A stretch of 64,000 nt of DNA from an uncultured Flavobacteriales bacterium (GCA_943788755.1 CALSRM010000003.1:248001-312000); one strand, 5' to 3'. Numbered from the stretch's first letter, positions 17,226 through 27,342 are shown. Made by a program: numbers and translations. Notes: a model not told the origin generated them from the sequence alone.

Positions 17226-18620
17226 ATGGATTATAGAATCGAAAAAGATACGATTGGAGAGGTAAAAGTTCCAAGCGATAAATATTGGGGAGCACAGACC
17301 GAGAGGTCTCGAAATAACTTTAAAATAGGTCCATCTGCTTCAATGCCAATTGAAATAGTGCATGCTTTTGCCTATTTAAAGAAAGCAGCAGCCCATGCAA
17401 ATTGTGACTTAGGTGTTTTACCAGAAGAGAAAAGAGATTTAATTTCTGCGGCTTGCGAGGAAATAATTGCGGGTAAATTAAATGATCAATTTCCCCTGGT
17501 AATATGGCAAACAGGTTCAGGAACTCAAAGTAACATGAATGTTAATGAGGTTGTTGCGCACAGAGGTCATGAGTTGGCAGGAAAAAAAATTGGAGAGGGG
17601 GAAAAAACACTTTCTCCTAATGATGATGTAAACAAATCACAATCCAGTAATGATACATTCCCTACAGGAATGCATATAGCTTGTTATAAAATGATTTCTG
17701 AAAAAACAATTCCAGGAATTGAACAATTAAGGGATACCTTAAAGGCTAAATCAGAAGCATTTGAGGATGTTGTGAAAATTGGAAGAACGCATTTAATGGA
17801 TGCAACGCCTTTAACATTAGGTCAAGAATTCTCTGGATATGTATCCCAATTAAACCATGGTTTAAAAGCTTTGAAAAATACATTAGCTCACTTATCAGAA
17901 TTAGCGCTAGGAGGTACGGCAGTTGGTACCGGACTTAATACTCCTGTGGGATATGATGTTTTAGTCGCGAAGAAAATAGCAGAATTTACAGGCTTACCAT
18001 TTATCACCGCAGAAAACAAATTTGAAGCATTAGCAGCGCATGATGCAATTGTGGAAACACATGGGGCATTGAAACAAATAGCAGTTTCGTTAAATAAAAT
18101 TGCCAATGATATTCGAATGATGGCTTCTGGTCCTCGATCAGGAATTGGAGAAATTACAATCCCAGCAAACGAGCCTGGATCTTCAATTATGCCTGGTAAA
18201 GTAAACCCAACGCAAGCGGAAGCAATAACAATGGTTTGTGCTCAAGTAATGGGGAATGATGTTGCTGTTACAGTAGGAGGGACACAAGGACATTATGAGT
18301 TGAATGTATTTAAACCTATGTTGGCATACAACCTATTGCAAAGTGCGGAATTAATTGGTGATGCATGTATTTCTTTTGACGTTAATTGTGCTACTGGAAT
18401 TGAACCAAACCAAACTAGAATAGATGAATTATTGAACAACTCACTAATGTTGGTAACTGCTTTAAACACTAAAATTGGCTATTACAAAGCTGCGGAAATT
18501 GCTAACACTGCTCATGCAAATGGGACTACCTTAAGAGAAGAAGCGATTCGTTTAGGGTATGTACCAGAAGAAGAATATGACAACTGGGTTGACCCAAAGA
18601 AAATGATTGGATCGTTGTAA
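17226..18620 (+). CDS. fumC: Class II fumarate hydratase
   Basis: Converts fumarate to malate in the TCA cycle; cytoplasmic homotetramer, iron-independent. 464 residues beginning [23 protein letters not shown], with the fumarase/aspartase signature [11 protein letters not shown] at about residues 318-328. The substrate-binding segments [13 protein letters not shown] (about 99-111) and [15 protein letters not shown] are also present. A TTG 39 bp upstream is open, but the ATG at 17226 matches the family start. The stop is one base before the next gene's ATG. Confidence 0.96.
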   Translation: MDYRIEKDTIGEVKVPSDKYWGAQTERSRNNFKIGPSASMPIEIVHAFAYLKKAAAHANCDLGVLPEEKRDLISAACEEIIAGKLNDQFPLVIWQTGSGTQSNMNVNEVVAHRGHELAGKKIGEGEKTLSPNDDVNKSQSSNDTFPTGMHIACYKMISEKTIPGIEQLRDTLKAKSEAFEDVVKIGRTHLMDATPLTLGQEFSGYVSQLNHGLKALKNTLAHLSELALGGTAVGTGLNTPVGYDVLVAKKIAEFTGLPFITAENKFEALAAHDAIVETHGALKQIAVSLNKIANDIRMMASGPRSGIGEITIPANEPGSSIMPGKVNPTQAEAITMVCAQVMGNDVAVTVGGTQGHYELNVFKPMLAYNLLQSAELIGDACISFDVNCATGIEPNQTRIDELLNNSLMLVTALNTKIGYYKAAEIANTAHANGTTLREEAIRLGYVPEEEYDNWVDPKKMIGSL

Positions 18621-18621
18621 A

Positions 18622-19698
18622 ATGAAAAAAAGTAACTATTTATTCTACTTACTTTCGGTTTTGTTTATTTCTTGTGCGGAAAACGAAAGCTCTATTTCCA
18701 ATGAGGATCACAAAATCCCAAAATCGGATTTTGAAGTAAAACATGATAGCCTTTCATTGTTCGTTAAATCATTAAACACAAACGACACACTAAACCACTA
18801 CAGAGGGTTGTTTCAACTTGGGGATGCTTTTTTTATTAGTGGAACTGAGGGTAAAATCCTAATCAAAACATTCCAACTGGAGCAAATTGAATTGTTTCAA
18901 GCAAAATATACAGACCTTAGAGATATTCATGTTTTGAGTGACAGTTCTATTTTAGTAATGGGCATAGCCTCTCCTGGTCATATCTGGAAAATAAAAAAGG
19001 GAGAAACAGAATGGAGTAAAGTCTATTCCAATATGGATTCTTTGGTTTTTATGGATGGCATGGATTTTTGGAACGACTCGGTTGGTCTCGTTTATGGTGA
19101 CCCATTAAGTGGCTATCATTTTATTCTAAAAACAACAAACGGAGGGGAAACGTGGAGGCGTATTCCGCAACAAAAAATTCCAGGAAATTTAGAAATAGAG
19201 GCTGGTTTTGCCGCTAGCGGAACAGGCATCGTTTGTAAGGAAAATGGCACAGCGTATATCGGGCTTGGTGGAGATAAAGCTAGGGTTCTTATCAGCAAAG
19301 ACTATGGTGACAATTGGAGCATTGTTGAAACCCCGTTACTGCATGGTGCTGGTGCAAAAGGAATTTACTCTATAGCGTTTAAAGACGAGTTAAATGGTGT
19401 TGCAGTTGGTGGAAACTGGGAAAACCCGGATTGTGATAGCTCTAAAATCTATACGAATAACGGAGGTCAAACATGGTATCTATCAGAAGGAATTCAAGAT
19501 TTTAGAAGCTGCGTCACCTATGTCAAAGAGGACACCTATATATCGACCGGAACCTCTGGAACAGACATCTCATATGATGGGGGAAAATCATGGAAATTAC
19601 TAGACTCTATTGGTTTTAACGCCATAAAGATTAATCCTGATTTGAATGGAGTTGCTGTTGGTAGTTATGGAACAATTACCGAGGTTGAATTAAAGTAA
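18622..19698 (+). CDS. BNR/YCF48-like beta-propeller lipoprotein
   Basis: 358 residues with a lipoprotein signal (LLSVLFISCAENES) and repeated Asp-box/BNR motifs: NGGETWRRIP, YGDNWSIVET, NNGGQTWYLSEG, DGGKSWKLLD. These mark a beta-propeller resembling photosystem II assembly factor YCF48 or sialidase-like proteins. In non-photosynthetic Bacteroidota such proteins are annotated as oxidoreductase or photosystem-factor-like; the role is unknown. It is probably translated with fumC (1-bp gap). The ATG at 18622 is preferred over an upstream ATG inside fumC. Confidence 0.82.
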   Translation: MKKSNYLFYLLSVLFISCAENESSISNEDHKIPKSDFEVKHDSLSLFVKSLNTNDTLNHYRGLFQLGDAFFISGTEGKILIKTFQLEQIELFQAKYTDLRDIHVLSDSSILVMGIASPGHIWKIKKGETEWSKVYSNMDSLVFMDGMDFWNDSVGLVYGDPLSGYHFILKTTNGGETWRRIPQQKIPGNLEIEAGFAASGTGIVCKENGTAYIGLGGDKARVLISKDYGDNWSIVETPLLHGAGAKGIYSIAFKDELNGVAVGGNWENPDCDSSKIYTNNGGQTWYLSEGIQDFRSCVTYVKEDTYISTGTSGTDISYDGGKSWKLLDSIGFNAIKINPDLNGVAVGSYGTITEVELK

Positions 19699-19706
19699 CT
19701 TCAAAT

Positions 19707-19758
19707 CGTCATAGTAAGAATGAGATTGCCACGAAAATTTCATTTTCTTGTAATGACG
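19707..19758. repeat. REP-like imperfect inverted repeat
   Basis: CGTCAT (19707-19712) pairs with ATGACG (19753-19758), and the arms continue with imperfect pairing. The internal segment GAATGAGATTGCCACG resembles the GTCATTGC...GCAATCTC short palindromic repeats dispersed in many bacterial genomes. Only one copy is in this window, so the multi-copy nature is inferred. Confidence 0.4.
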
Positions 19759-19905
19759 GTTTATTAATGTTATATTCCTTCAGCGGACAAGGAGTCTTAG
19801 CCCTTTTCAAACTAAGGTTTCATTTCGCATGGAATGTAACAAAAGATTGTCTTTCAACACCTAGTATTGGAATGAATAAAGTAAAAACACTACCTTCGGT
19901 AGCGA

Positions 19906-21057
19906 ATGGGAAAAAGAAAAATACTCGTTTTTATGGATTGGTTTCTACCTGGCTACAAAGCAGGAGGACCAATTCGTTCAGTAGCTAACATGGTTCGTGC
20001 ACTTTCGGAAGATTTTGACTTTTATGTTGTTACAAGAAATACGGATTTATCAGATGATAAGCCATATAGGGAAATTGAACCTAACAAGTGGCATGCAAAA
20101 TACAGTGCTCATGTATATTATTTGAGCACTGATAATTATTCGAAAGATAAAATCAAAAAATTAATTGGAGAGCGGAATTATGATGTGATGTACCTCAACA
20201 GTTTATATTCTTCTCAATACACGCTAACACCTTTGCGCATTCGCAACAAACATTTTCCTGATTTAAAAACGGTACTTGCACCAAGAGGAATGTTAGGTGA
20301 AGGAGCTCTGCAAACTAAATCGTTGAAGAAATCAGTCTTTATTAAAACAACGAAACTCTTTCGATTTTTCAAAAGTATCACTTGGCACGCAACAACGGAA
20401 GATGAAAAAATTACAATTTCCAAAATATTTGGCCCTAATGCCAAAATAATTGTTGGCGCCCCTATTTCAAAACCCTCAAAATTCGACGCAACAAATAAAA
20501 TAAATAAATACGCAGGAGCAGCTCGGTTCTTTTTTATTGGCAGAGTCTCTGAACATAAGAACATTTCATACGCATTGGATTGTTTTATTAAACATAAACC
20601 AAAAGGAGAAATACTCTTTGACATTTTCGGAGCAGCTGAGGACCCTAAATATTTACAGAAAATTGAATCCCAGATAAAGCAATTACCTTGCAATATTAAA
20701 GTTAGTTATAAAGGCCCTATGCCTAATGAAGAGCTAAAAACAAAACTACAAGCTGAATACCATTTTATGTTGTTTCCAACAAAAGGAGAAAGCTTTTCGC
20801 ATTCGATAGTTGATTCTTGGAACAGCGGTTGCCCCGTTTTAATAAGCGATCAAACTCCTTGGTTAGATTTAAAATATAAAAGTATTGGATGGAATTTTGA
20901 TTTGCGGGACCCGATTTCACTTATAGGCTCCATCAACCAGGCAGTTAATTTGAATCAAGAGACTTACAATAATTGGTCAAATAGCTGTGTCCGTTTTTAC
21001 AATAAAAATGTATGTAATGAAGAAATCATAAATAATAATAAGCTTATATTTGAATAA
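19906..21057 (+). CDS. GT4-family glycosyltransferase
   Basis: 383-residue GT-B glycosyltransferase. The N-terminal acceptor domain begins ILVFMDWFLPGYKAGGPIRS, a glycine-rich loop typical of GT4. The C-terminal donor domain has FFIGRVSEHKNISYALDCF (about 206-224) and the nucleotide-sugar region FPTKGESFSHSIVDSW (about 289-304) with the E-x7-E-like pattern partly conserved. It probably adds a sugar to a surface polysaccharide or lipid, but there is no polysaccharide cluster here to define the substrate. Isolated between the BNR lipoprotein and the deaminase gene. A cytoplasmic, membrane-associated location is expected. Confidence 0.85.
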   Translation: MGKRKILVFMDWFLPGYKAGGPIRSVANMVRALSEDFDFYVVTRNTDLSDDKPYREIEPNKWHAKYSAHVYYLSTDNYSKDKIKKLIGERNYDVMYLNSLYSSQYTLTPLRIRNKHFPDLKTVLAPRGMLGEGALQTKSLKKSVFIKTTKLFRFFKSITWHATTEDEKITISKIFGPNAKIIVGAPISKPSKFDATNKINKYAGAARFFFIGRVSEHKNISYALDCFIKHKPKGEILFDIFGAAEDPKYLQKIESQIKQLPCNIKVSYKGPMPNEELKTKLQAEYHFMLFPTKGESFSHSIVDSWNSGCPVLISDQTPWLDLKYKSIGWNFDLRDPISLIGSINQAVNLNQETYNNWSNSCVRFYNKNVCNEEIINNNKLIFE

Positions 21058-21138
21058 GCTACCTGAACTTCACTTTGTTTCTTTAGGAATTATACAGGAA
21101 ACTCAAATTTTACCGGTTATTTAATTATTTTCGCAGAA

Positions 21139-21588
21139 GTGAAGCTACAAGAAACATTATCAGACAATACAAAAAAGCAAGAACGCTTTGATAAAGCGTA
21201 TTTGCGTATGGCATCAGAATGGGCAAAATTATCGCATTGTGAACGTAAGCAGGTAGGAGCTATAATAGTTAAGGGGCGAATGATTATCTCGGATGGTTTT
21301 AACGGTACACCAACCGGTTTTGAAAATTGTTGTGAAGATGAAGCAGGAGAAACACAATGGTACGTTTTACACGCAGAAGCTAATGCCATTTTAAAAGTTG
21401 CGAATAGTACAAATAGCTGTGAGGGAGCTACACTATATTTAACCTTGTCTCCTTGCAAAGAATGTTCAAAACTAGTTCACCAAGCGGGAATAAAACGCTT
21501 AGTATACAATCAGGGCTACAAAGATAACTCAGGGCTACAATTTTTAGAAAAAGCAGGCGTTGAAGTTGTTCAAATTGAAACACTTTAA
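21139..21588 (+). CDS. dCMP deaminase-family protein
   Basis: 149 residues with the zinc-dependent deaminase motifs HAE (residues 78-80) and PCKEC (105-109, cysteines 106 and 109). The extended insert FNGTPTGFENCCEDEAGETQ between the first strand and HAE is typical of dCMP deaminase/ComEB. It probably makes dUMP for thymidylate synthesis. It starts with GTG at 21139; upstream is a TATTTTCG box only 5 nt away. The stop overlaps the next ATG by one base (TAATG), so it is translationally coupled to the S41 protease gene. Confidence 0.88.
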   Translation: MKLQETLSDNTKKQERFDKAYLRMASEWAKLSHCERKQVGAIIVKGRMIISDGFNGTPTGFENCCEDEAGETQWYVLHAEANAILKVANSTNSCEGATLYLTLSPCKECSKLVHQAGIKRLVYNQGYKDNSGLQFLEKAGVEVVQIETL

Positions 21589-23265
21589 TGGAAGAGGAAT
21601 ACAAAGAAATAAAAGTAAGTAGCTATATCTCGTCTACAAAAGGTCCGCTTGACAAGAATAATAAATCTAATAATTGGCTTCTTATTTTAACTCCTTTATT
21701 AATCGGAATTTGCTCTGCAGCAACCTACTTTATTGGAACTGGACAATTTCGTTCTCAAGAAAAAATAATACAAGAAGAGCAGGTTTTAAAATTAAATCAT
21801 GTACTAGATGTAATCGAGTCTCATTATGTAGACTCCGTAGATAGAAAAGAGTTAATTGAAACGTCTATTTCCGGCATGCTAGCAAAACTAGACCCACATT
21901 CCGCATATATATCATCAAAAGATGTAGAAAGGCAGAATGAAGAATTGCAAGGGCATTTTGGAGGCGTTGGAATTCGGTTTATTATTTTACGTGACACATT
22001 GATGATAACCAACATCATTCCCAATGGCCCTTCGGAGATAGCAGGTTTAAAAGCGGGTGATAGGATACTTGAAGTTGATGGAGTCAAAATAGCTGGAATC
22101 GGATTGAAAATTGAAGATGTTCAGGGTCTTTTGAAAGGAGAATTTGGAACAAAAGTTGAGTTAAAAATCTTAAACAAATCTACCTTGAACCCAAAGGATA
22201 TAGAAGTTACTAGAGGGTCAATTCCTTTGCCATCTATTGATGCTTCTTTTATGATAAACAGCACGATAGGATACATTAGACTTAAAAATTTCTCCAATAA
22301 CACTGACAGAGAGTTTGCTTATGCGGTTGCTGATTTAAAAGCAGAAGGCATGACTAAATTGGTTTTTGACTTAAGAAACAACGGAGGTGGTTACTTGCAC
22401 GGAGCGACAAGCGTTGCTGATGAATTTTTAGCTGCAGGAAAATCCATCGTTTATACAAAAGGTGCACATCAGCAGAAGAAAGAATATTTCTCTTCTAGGT
22501 ACGGAAACTTTGAAAGCAATGAACTGGTTATCCTTGTAAATAGCGGAACAGCTTCTGCAAGTGAAATTGTTAGTGGTGCTGTTCAAGACAATGATAGGGG
22601 TTTGATAATGGGGCGTAGGACTTTCGGAAAAGGATTGGTGCAACAACCAATAAATTTAGAAGATGGATCGGAAATGAGACTTACTGTTTCTCGTTATTAT
22701 ACTCCCACCGGAAGGTGTATTCAAAAACCTTACGGCAGCGGGATAGACTATTACAATGACATTATGAATCGCTATGAAAACGGCGAACTGCAAGAATTGG
22801 ATAGTGTGATATTTGAAAATGCAGAAAAATTTATCACTCCAGAAGGCAGAACCGTATATGGCGGCGGTGGAATTATGCCTGATTTATTTATCCCAATTGA
22901 CACTTCTGGATCTTCACTCTATCTTATCCTCATTAGCATACTCTGCAGCTTACCGAGATTATTGCTTTGATTATATTGACAAGAATAGAGAAAAATTAAA
23001 CTATAAAGATGTAAAATCATTTAATGCTCAGTATTCTATTACTGAACAAATGTTTAATGAATTTTGTTGAGAATGCATCCAAAAACCACGGGGTTAGCAA
23101 AGGATTTATTCGGAATAAATGCATCCAAAGAACCGAATTAAAAACCAACTCAAATCAGAATTAGCAACCTATTTATGGGATGAGGAAGCACGTTTTTTCA
23201 TTTCGATTCCATTTGATAATGACATTCAGATTGCTATTAAGGCGTTAAATAATAAAATAAATTAA
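21588..23265 (+). pseudogene. C-terminal processing (S41) peptidase, 3' part disrupted by frameshifts
   Basis: A CtpA/Prc-type periplasmic serine protease. The intact part has an N-terminal membrane anchor (about residues 28-50), a PDZ domain (about 115-190, GPSEIAGLKAGDRILEVDG) and the S41 catalytic domain with VNSGTASASEIVSGAVQD, where the nucleophile is the serine of SASE. The lysine of RRTFGKGLVQQP is also present. The frame ends at 22970, but family-like sequence (LSSLAYSAAYRDYCFDYIDK; later NEFVENASKNHGV; then RIKNQLKSELATYLWDEEAR) continues in shifted frames to TAA 23263-23265. Four single extra bases (near 22923, 23062-23065, 23099-23103, 23130) restore one frame of about 557 codons. 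The catalytic domain is intact, so function may survive if the shifts are real. Confidence 0.78.
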
Positions 23266-23299
23266 GGGTTATTTTATTTTATTATTCCCTCAACAACTA

Positions 23300-23307
23300 T
23301 ATATTCG
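23300..23307 (+). promoter_or_regulatory. -7-like box TATATTCG upstream of the small lipoprotein
   Basis: TATATTCG lies 31 nt before the ATG of the 99-residue lipoprotein. It is a one-base variant of TAnnTTTG that recurs before other genes in the window. No clear -33 TTG. Confidence 0.35.
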
Positions 23308-23338
23308 CCTCTGGTTAACTAATTTAATTTAAAAAAAT

Positions 23339-23638
23339 ATGAAAAATTTATTTGTATCTGCAGGAGTAGTTTCTGCAATGTTCCTTTCATCTTGTGGTGG
23401 TGGTTCTAGTGCTATATGTGATTGTGCTGATATGTCTGTTGCAATGATGAATGAAATGACAGCTTTAGACGGGGACATGGAAAGAATGACGGAAATTACT
23501 GAAAAGTATGCTGACGACATGAAGAAATGTGAAGCAATGGAAGAGGGAAAATCTGAGGCAGAACTAGAAGCCATGATGGAAGAAATGAAAGGATGTGCTT
23601 CTTACCAGGAATTAGAGCAAATGATGGATGCGCACTAA
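23339..23638 (+). CDS. Small methionine/glutamate-rich lipoprotein, unknown
   Basis: 99 residues with a lipoprotein signal (AGVVSAMFLSSCGGGSS, cysteine at 19). The helical mature part is rich in Met and Glu (MERMTEITEKYADDMKKCEAMEEG) with four further cysteines. I recognise no family. It has its own upstream -7-like box and a strong terminator, so it is a single-gene unit and is intact although flanked by two frameshifted genes. A periplasmic or outer-membrane location is inferred from the lipobox. Confidence 0.8.
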   Translation: MKNLFVSAGVVSAMFLSSCGGGSSAICDCADMSVAMMNEMTALDGDMERMTEITEKYADDMKKCEAMEEGKSEAELEAMMEEMKGCASYQELEQMMDAH

Positions 23639-23665
23639 AAGCACATTCCCACACTTAATGTATAC

Positions 23666-23694
23666 AAAAGGCGTCTTTATAAGGCGCCTTTTTT
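23666..23694 (+). terminator. Intrinsic terminator of the small lipoprotein gene
   Basis: 12-bp stem (23666-23677 with 23681-23692; GGCGTCTT/AAGGCGCC with one G-U) and a 3-base loop, ending in a T6 run. It begins 28 bp after the stop codon. Confidence 0.85.
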
Positions 23695-23793
23695 GTTTTA
23701 AAGCACAATTCATAAAAAAGCCCCCCTCTTTCTCATTGTTATAAGTATATATATTATATTTAACTCTTGCATCCATTTGAAAAACAAATCTAA

Positions 23794-24740
23794 ATGAAAA
23801 AAGATAGACGTCAATTTCTAAAAAACACCTCCTTAGCAGCAATTGCTGCAGTAACTTTGCCGAGCGCAGTGAAAGCTGCATTCAATGATGAAAATTCCAG
23901 TCAACCCGCAGCAGATTGCAATCCAACGACACAAGACTATTATGGTCAAGGTCCTTTTTATTCGGCTAATGCACCCTCAATTGTAAATAATCAACTTGCT
24001 GCAGCAAGTGAGCCTGGAACACGGTTTATAATAAGTGGTAGGGTACATAACCTGGATTGCACAGAATATATCGCTGGAGCTATTATTGATATTTGGCAGG
24101 CAAACGATGCAGGCGCATACGATAACACAGGATTCAATCTGAGAGGCATAGCAACCAGTAATAGTCAAGGTTTTTATCTTTTTGAAACAATATATCCTGG
24201 AAAATATTTAAACGGAAGTGCGTATCGTCCGTCCCATATTCATCTTAAAATCACTCCTCCTGGTTTCCCGATTTTAACTACACAACTTTATTTCCAAGGT
24301 GATTCAGATATCCCGGCTGACGCCGCAGCCTCTATTTCAAGTGGCACATATGATGCAACCCACCGAATTTTACCGGTAACGACCAATAGCTTAGGACAAA
24401 AAGAAGCAACTTGGGACATCGTTATAGATGGTTCAGGTGATCCAGTTGGAATTGAAGAGATGCGTGCATCTATGGGGATGATTTACAAAATATATCCAAA
24501 CCCATTTTCAGATTTTATTCAAATAAATTATGGTGTTTTTCAGGACGCCAAAGTAAGCCTCCAAGTATTTGACATTCAGGGGTAGCTTAGTTGCGAATTT
24601 GCAAGAAATAACTCTTAAACCCGAGAAATACACAGCCGAATGGAGACCTGGATTCCAATATTCGTCCTGGCCATTATTTTATAGCCCTAAAAATAAATGA
24701 TGTCCAAGTTCATTACCTGAAAGTTATAAAAGAGCCATGA
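23794..24740 (+). pseudogene. Intradiol ring-cleavage dioxygenase-like protein with Tat signal and T9SS tail, frameshifted
   Basis: The first frame (23794-24585, 263 aa) starts MKKDRRQFLKNTSLAAIAAV, a twin-arginine signal. It continues with a protocatechuate 3,4-dioxygenase beta-like fold: GQGPFYSANAP, AGAIIDIWQANDAGAYDN and the iron-ligand motif YRPSHIHLKI (two histidines). It ends inside a type A T9SS sorting domain (YKIYPNPFSDFIQINY). The domain resumes after an extra G in 24579-24582 (GSLVANLQEITLKPEKYTAE). It shifts again after an extra C at 24647-24648 (LDSNIRPGHYFIALKINDVQ), ending TGA 24738-24740. The restored length is about 315 aa. Substrate unknown. Confidence 0.75.
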
Positions 24741-24859
24741 TTGGATAAAACAAAATTGGGTTATTAATGTCCTAATTAATCAAAAAAGGCGCTAATAATT
24801 TAATTTATCGGGTTTTTGTATTTAAAATCTTGTTATATGCTGTCAACTGTAATAGAGTC

Positions 24860-25075
24860 TTACTGCATCAATGCAGAATCTTGTTCGGTTTCAATGTTGT
24901 CGAATTCCTCTTTTTCAAATACTTCAAAGATACTGTCTGTCGATTTTTCAGCACTTTCTTCGTGCTTTTCTTCTATCACATCAGTATCTATCTTATCCTC
25001 AAAGTAATAGAACAAAAACACAATCAGTCCTCCAATAAAAATAAGCGCATTAATCCATTTCTTTTTCTTTGTCAT
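24860..25075 (-). CDS. Small single-span membrane protein with acidic tail (copy 1)
   Basis: 71 residues: basic N-terminus (MTKKKKW), one membrane helix (about 8-24) and a Glu/Asp-rich tail (DTDVIEEKHEESAEKSTDSI...) predicted to be disordered or coiled. No recognised family. It lies 9 bp downstream of a gene of the same design, so the two probably form a bicistronic unit. Topology (tail outside or inside) is undetermined. Confidence 0.6.
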   Translation of the reverse strand: MTKKKKWINALIFIGGLIVFLFYYFEDKIDTDVIEEKHEESAEKSTDSIFEVFEKEEFDNIETEQDSALMQ

Positions 25076-25084
25076 AACTAAAAT

Positions 25085-25333
25085 TTAAAGCATTGATTCT
25101 GGATCAAAATCTTCGTCATCAAGACCTAGGTCTAGTTCTGTCGTATCTTCTTCAGAGCTAGGCATTTTTATGTTTTCGGCATCTTCCAAAACTTTTTCTA
25201 TCTCTATATTGGCTTTTTCTCCTTCTGCTTTATCATCATCTGTTGCCTCACCGGAGCTAAAAACTCCCATAAAATACATAATCCCAAACATGGCAATAAG
25301 AAATACCAATACACCTATTAACTTCTTTTTCAT
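25085..25333 (-). CDS. Small single-span membrane protein with acidic tail (copy 2)
   Basis: 82 residues from the ATG at 25333: MKKKLIGVLVFLIAMFGIMY forms the membrane helix, then an acidic tail (EATDDDKAEGEKANIEIEKV...) ending LDLGLDDEDFDPESML. The frame is open to 25534, but that would run antisense into aspS, so 25333 is the sensible start. It diverges from aspS. Design resembles the neighbouring 71-residue protein though sequence identity by eye is low. Confidence 0.65.
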   Translation of the reverse strand: MKKKLIGVLVFLIAMFGIMYFMGVFSSGEATDDDKAEGEKANIEIEKVLEDAENIKMPSSEEDTTELDLGLDDEDFDPESML

Positions 25334-25429
25334 CGTTTTCTTTTTAAGTATCACTACAATAATAAGCAATTTATTGTACACACTTCCATTTCTAGAATGA
25401 ATAGAAGATGCATAATGCATTGAAATTTG

Positions 25430-25437
25430 TACATTTG
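25430..25437 (+). promoter_or_regulatory. -7 box of aspS
   Basis: TACATTTG, 19 nt before the aspS ATG, matches TAnnTTTG. No TTG is seen at the expected upstream distance. Confidence 0.4.
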
Positions 25438-25456
25438 CTGTCCTTAAAAAAATAGA

Positions 25457-27217
25457 ATGTACAGAACACATACGAACGGAGCGTTGAGAATTGAAAATGT
25501 AAACCAAGAAGTTACCCTTTGCGGTTGGGTGCAACGATCAAAAGACTTAGGAGGAATGGCATTTGTCGATTTGAGAGATCGATATGGAATAACGCAATTA
25601 GCATTCAACAACGATGTTAGCGCTGAGCTTTGTGAACAAGCAAAAAAGCTTGGACGTGAATTTGTGATTCAAGCAAAGGGAATAGTTACTGAAAGAAGTA
25701 GCAAGAATAAAAACATGCCAACTGGAGAAATCGAAATTAACGTTACTGAACTAACTGTTTTAAAGGAAGCTAAACTGCCTCCTTTTACTATTGAGGATGA
25801 AACCGACGGAGGAGAAGAATTGAGAATGCAATATCGTTTTTTAGATTTAAGAAGAAACCCATTGAAAAACAATATGATTTTGCGTCATAAAATGGGGTTA
25901 GCTGCCAGAACCTATTTAGACTCATTGGATTTCATTGAAGTTGAAACCCCATACTTGATTAAATCTACACCAGAAGGAGCAAGAGATTTTGTTGTTCCGA
26001 GTAGAATGAATCCAGGTGAATTTTATGCTTTACCGCAATCTCCACAAACCTTTAAGCAACTTTTAATGGTTAGCGGATATGACAGATATTATCAGATTGT
26101 AAAATGCTTTAGAGACGAGGATTTAAGAGCGGATAGGCAACCTGAGTTTACGCAAATAGATTGTGAAATGGCTTTTGTTGACCAAGAAGATATTCTGAAT
26201 ACTTTCGAAGGGTTAATCAAAAACTTATTTAAGGAATTAAAAGGAGTTTCTTTTTCTGAAGATTTCCCAAGAATGACATATGCCGATGCTATGGAACGTT
26301 ATGGCTCTGACAAACCGGATATTCGCTTTGGAATGGAGTTAAATAACTTAAACGCTTTAACGCAGAATAAGGGATTTGCAATATTCGATTCAGCAGAATT
26401 GGTTGTTGGAATTTGTGCAGAAGGATGTGCTGCATATTCTAGAAAGCAATTGGACAAATTAACGGATTGGGTCCGGCGGCCACAAATTGGGGCAAAAGGA
26501 TTGGTTTATGTTAAATTTAATGAAGACGGTTCATTCAAATCATCTGTAGATAAATTCTACTCACAAGAAGATTTAAAAGCTTGGGCTGATCAATGCGGTG
26601 CAATAGCTGGAGATTTACTACTTATATTAAGTGGTGATAAAAGTAAGGTTCAAACTCAAATGAGTGAACTTCGTTTGCATATGGGTACTGAACTTGATTT
26701 AAGAGATCCTAATGTAATTAAGCCTCTTTGGGTAATGGATTTTCCATTGCTAGAATGGGATGAGAATTCAGAAAGGTTTCACGCAATGCACCACCCATTT
26801 ACATCTCCAAAGAAAGAAGATTTCGATAAATTAGATTCTGCACCTGGAGAGGTTAGAGCAAATGCATATGATTTAGCTATCAATGGGGTTGAAGTAGGTG
26901 GAGGTTCTATCCGTATCCATGATAAAGACATTCAATCAAGAATGTTTGACCTTCTTGGGTTTACAAAAGAAGAAGCAGAGGCTCAATTCGGCTTTTTAAT
27001 GAATGCCTTTGAATACGGAGCTCCCCCCCATGGTGGTTTAGCATTTGGTTTCGATAGATTATGCTCATTATTTGGCGGTCAGGAGAGTATCCGTGATTTT
27101 ATTGCCTTCCCTAAAAACAATAGCGGAAGAGATATGATGATAGATGCTCCTTCTCCAATAGATTCTGTTCAATTGAAAGAATTGAGTTTAGATGTAAATA
27201 TTATGGAGAAAATTTAA
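25457..27217 (+). CDS. aspS: Aspartyl-tRNA synthetase
   Basis: Charges tRNA-Asp. 586 residues, bacterial type: N-terminal OB-fold anticodon domain (1-105), class II catalytic core with motif 2 region [21 protein letters not shown] (about 195-215) and the bacterial GAD insert (about 290-420). Motif 3 is [15 protein letters not shown] (about 530-544). The start [11 protein letters not shown] matches family starts. Single-gene unit. No evidence was sought for discriminating versus non-discriminating specificity. Confidence 0.96.
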   Translation: MYRTHTNGALRIENVNQEVTLCGWVQRSKDLGGMAFVDLRDRYGITQLAFNNDVSAELCEQAKKLGREFVIQAKGIVTERSSKNKNMPTGEIEINVTELTVLKEAKLPPFTIEDETDGGEELRMQYRFLDLRRNPLKNNMILRHKMGLAARTYLDSLDFIEVETPYLIKSTPEGARDFVVPSRMNPGEFYALPQSPQTFKQLLMVSGYDRYYQIVKCFRDEDLRADRQPEFTQIDCEMAFVDQEDILNTFEGLIKNLFKELKGVSFSEDFPRMTYADAMERYGSDKPDIRFGMELNNLNALTQNKGFAIFDSAELVVGICAEGCAAYSRKQLDKLTDWVRRPQIGAKGLVYVKFNEDGSFKSSVDKFYSQEDLKAWADQCGAIAGDLLLILSGDKSKVQTQMSELRLHMGTELDLRDPNVIKPLWVMDFPLLEWDENSERFHAMHHPFTSPKKEDFDKLDSAPGEVRANAYDLAINGVEVGGGSIRIHDKDIQSRMFDLLGFTKEEAEAQFGFLMNAFEYGAPPHGGLAFGFDRLCSLFGGQESIRDFIAFPKNNSGRDMMIDAPSPIDSVQLKELSLDVNIMEKI

Positions 27218-27342
27218 CCTCCGTAACCTGCTGTTAATCAAGACCTAAATTCATATATCGTATTCTTAAGAAAAAAATATTTCATTTTATTTTTTTAGTC
27301 GAAAAGAAAGTTAGAATTTCGCGCCCCGAAAATGAATAGTAC

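Noticed and set aside
19767-19988. 73-codon frame overlapping the start of the GT4 gene
   Set aside because: Covers intergenic DNA and the GT4 N-terminus in another frame; no coding character.
25333-25534. Extension of the 82-residue membrane protein to 149 residues
   Set aside because: It would run antisense through the aspS promoter and first codons; the internal ATG starts an ordinary membrane signal.
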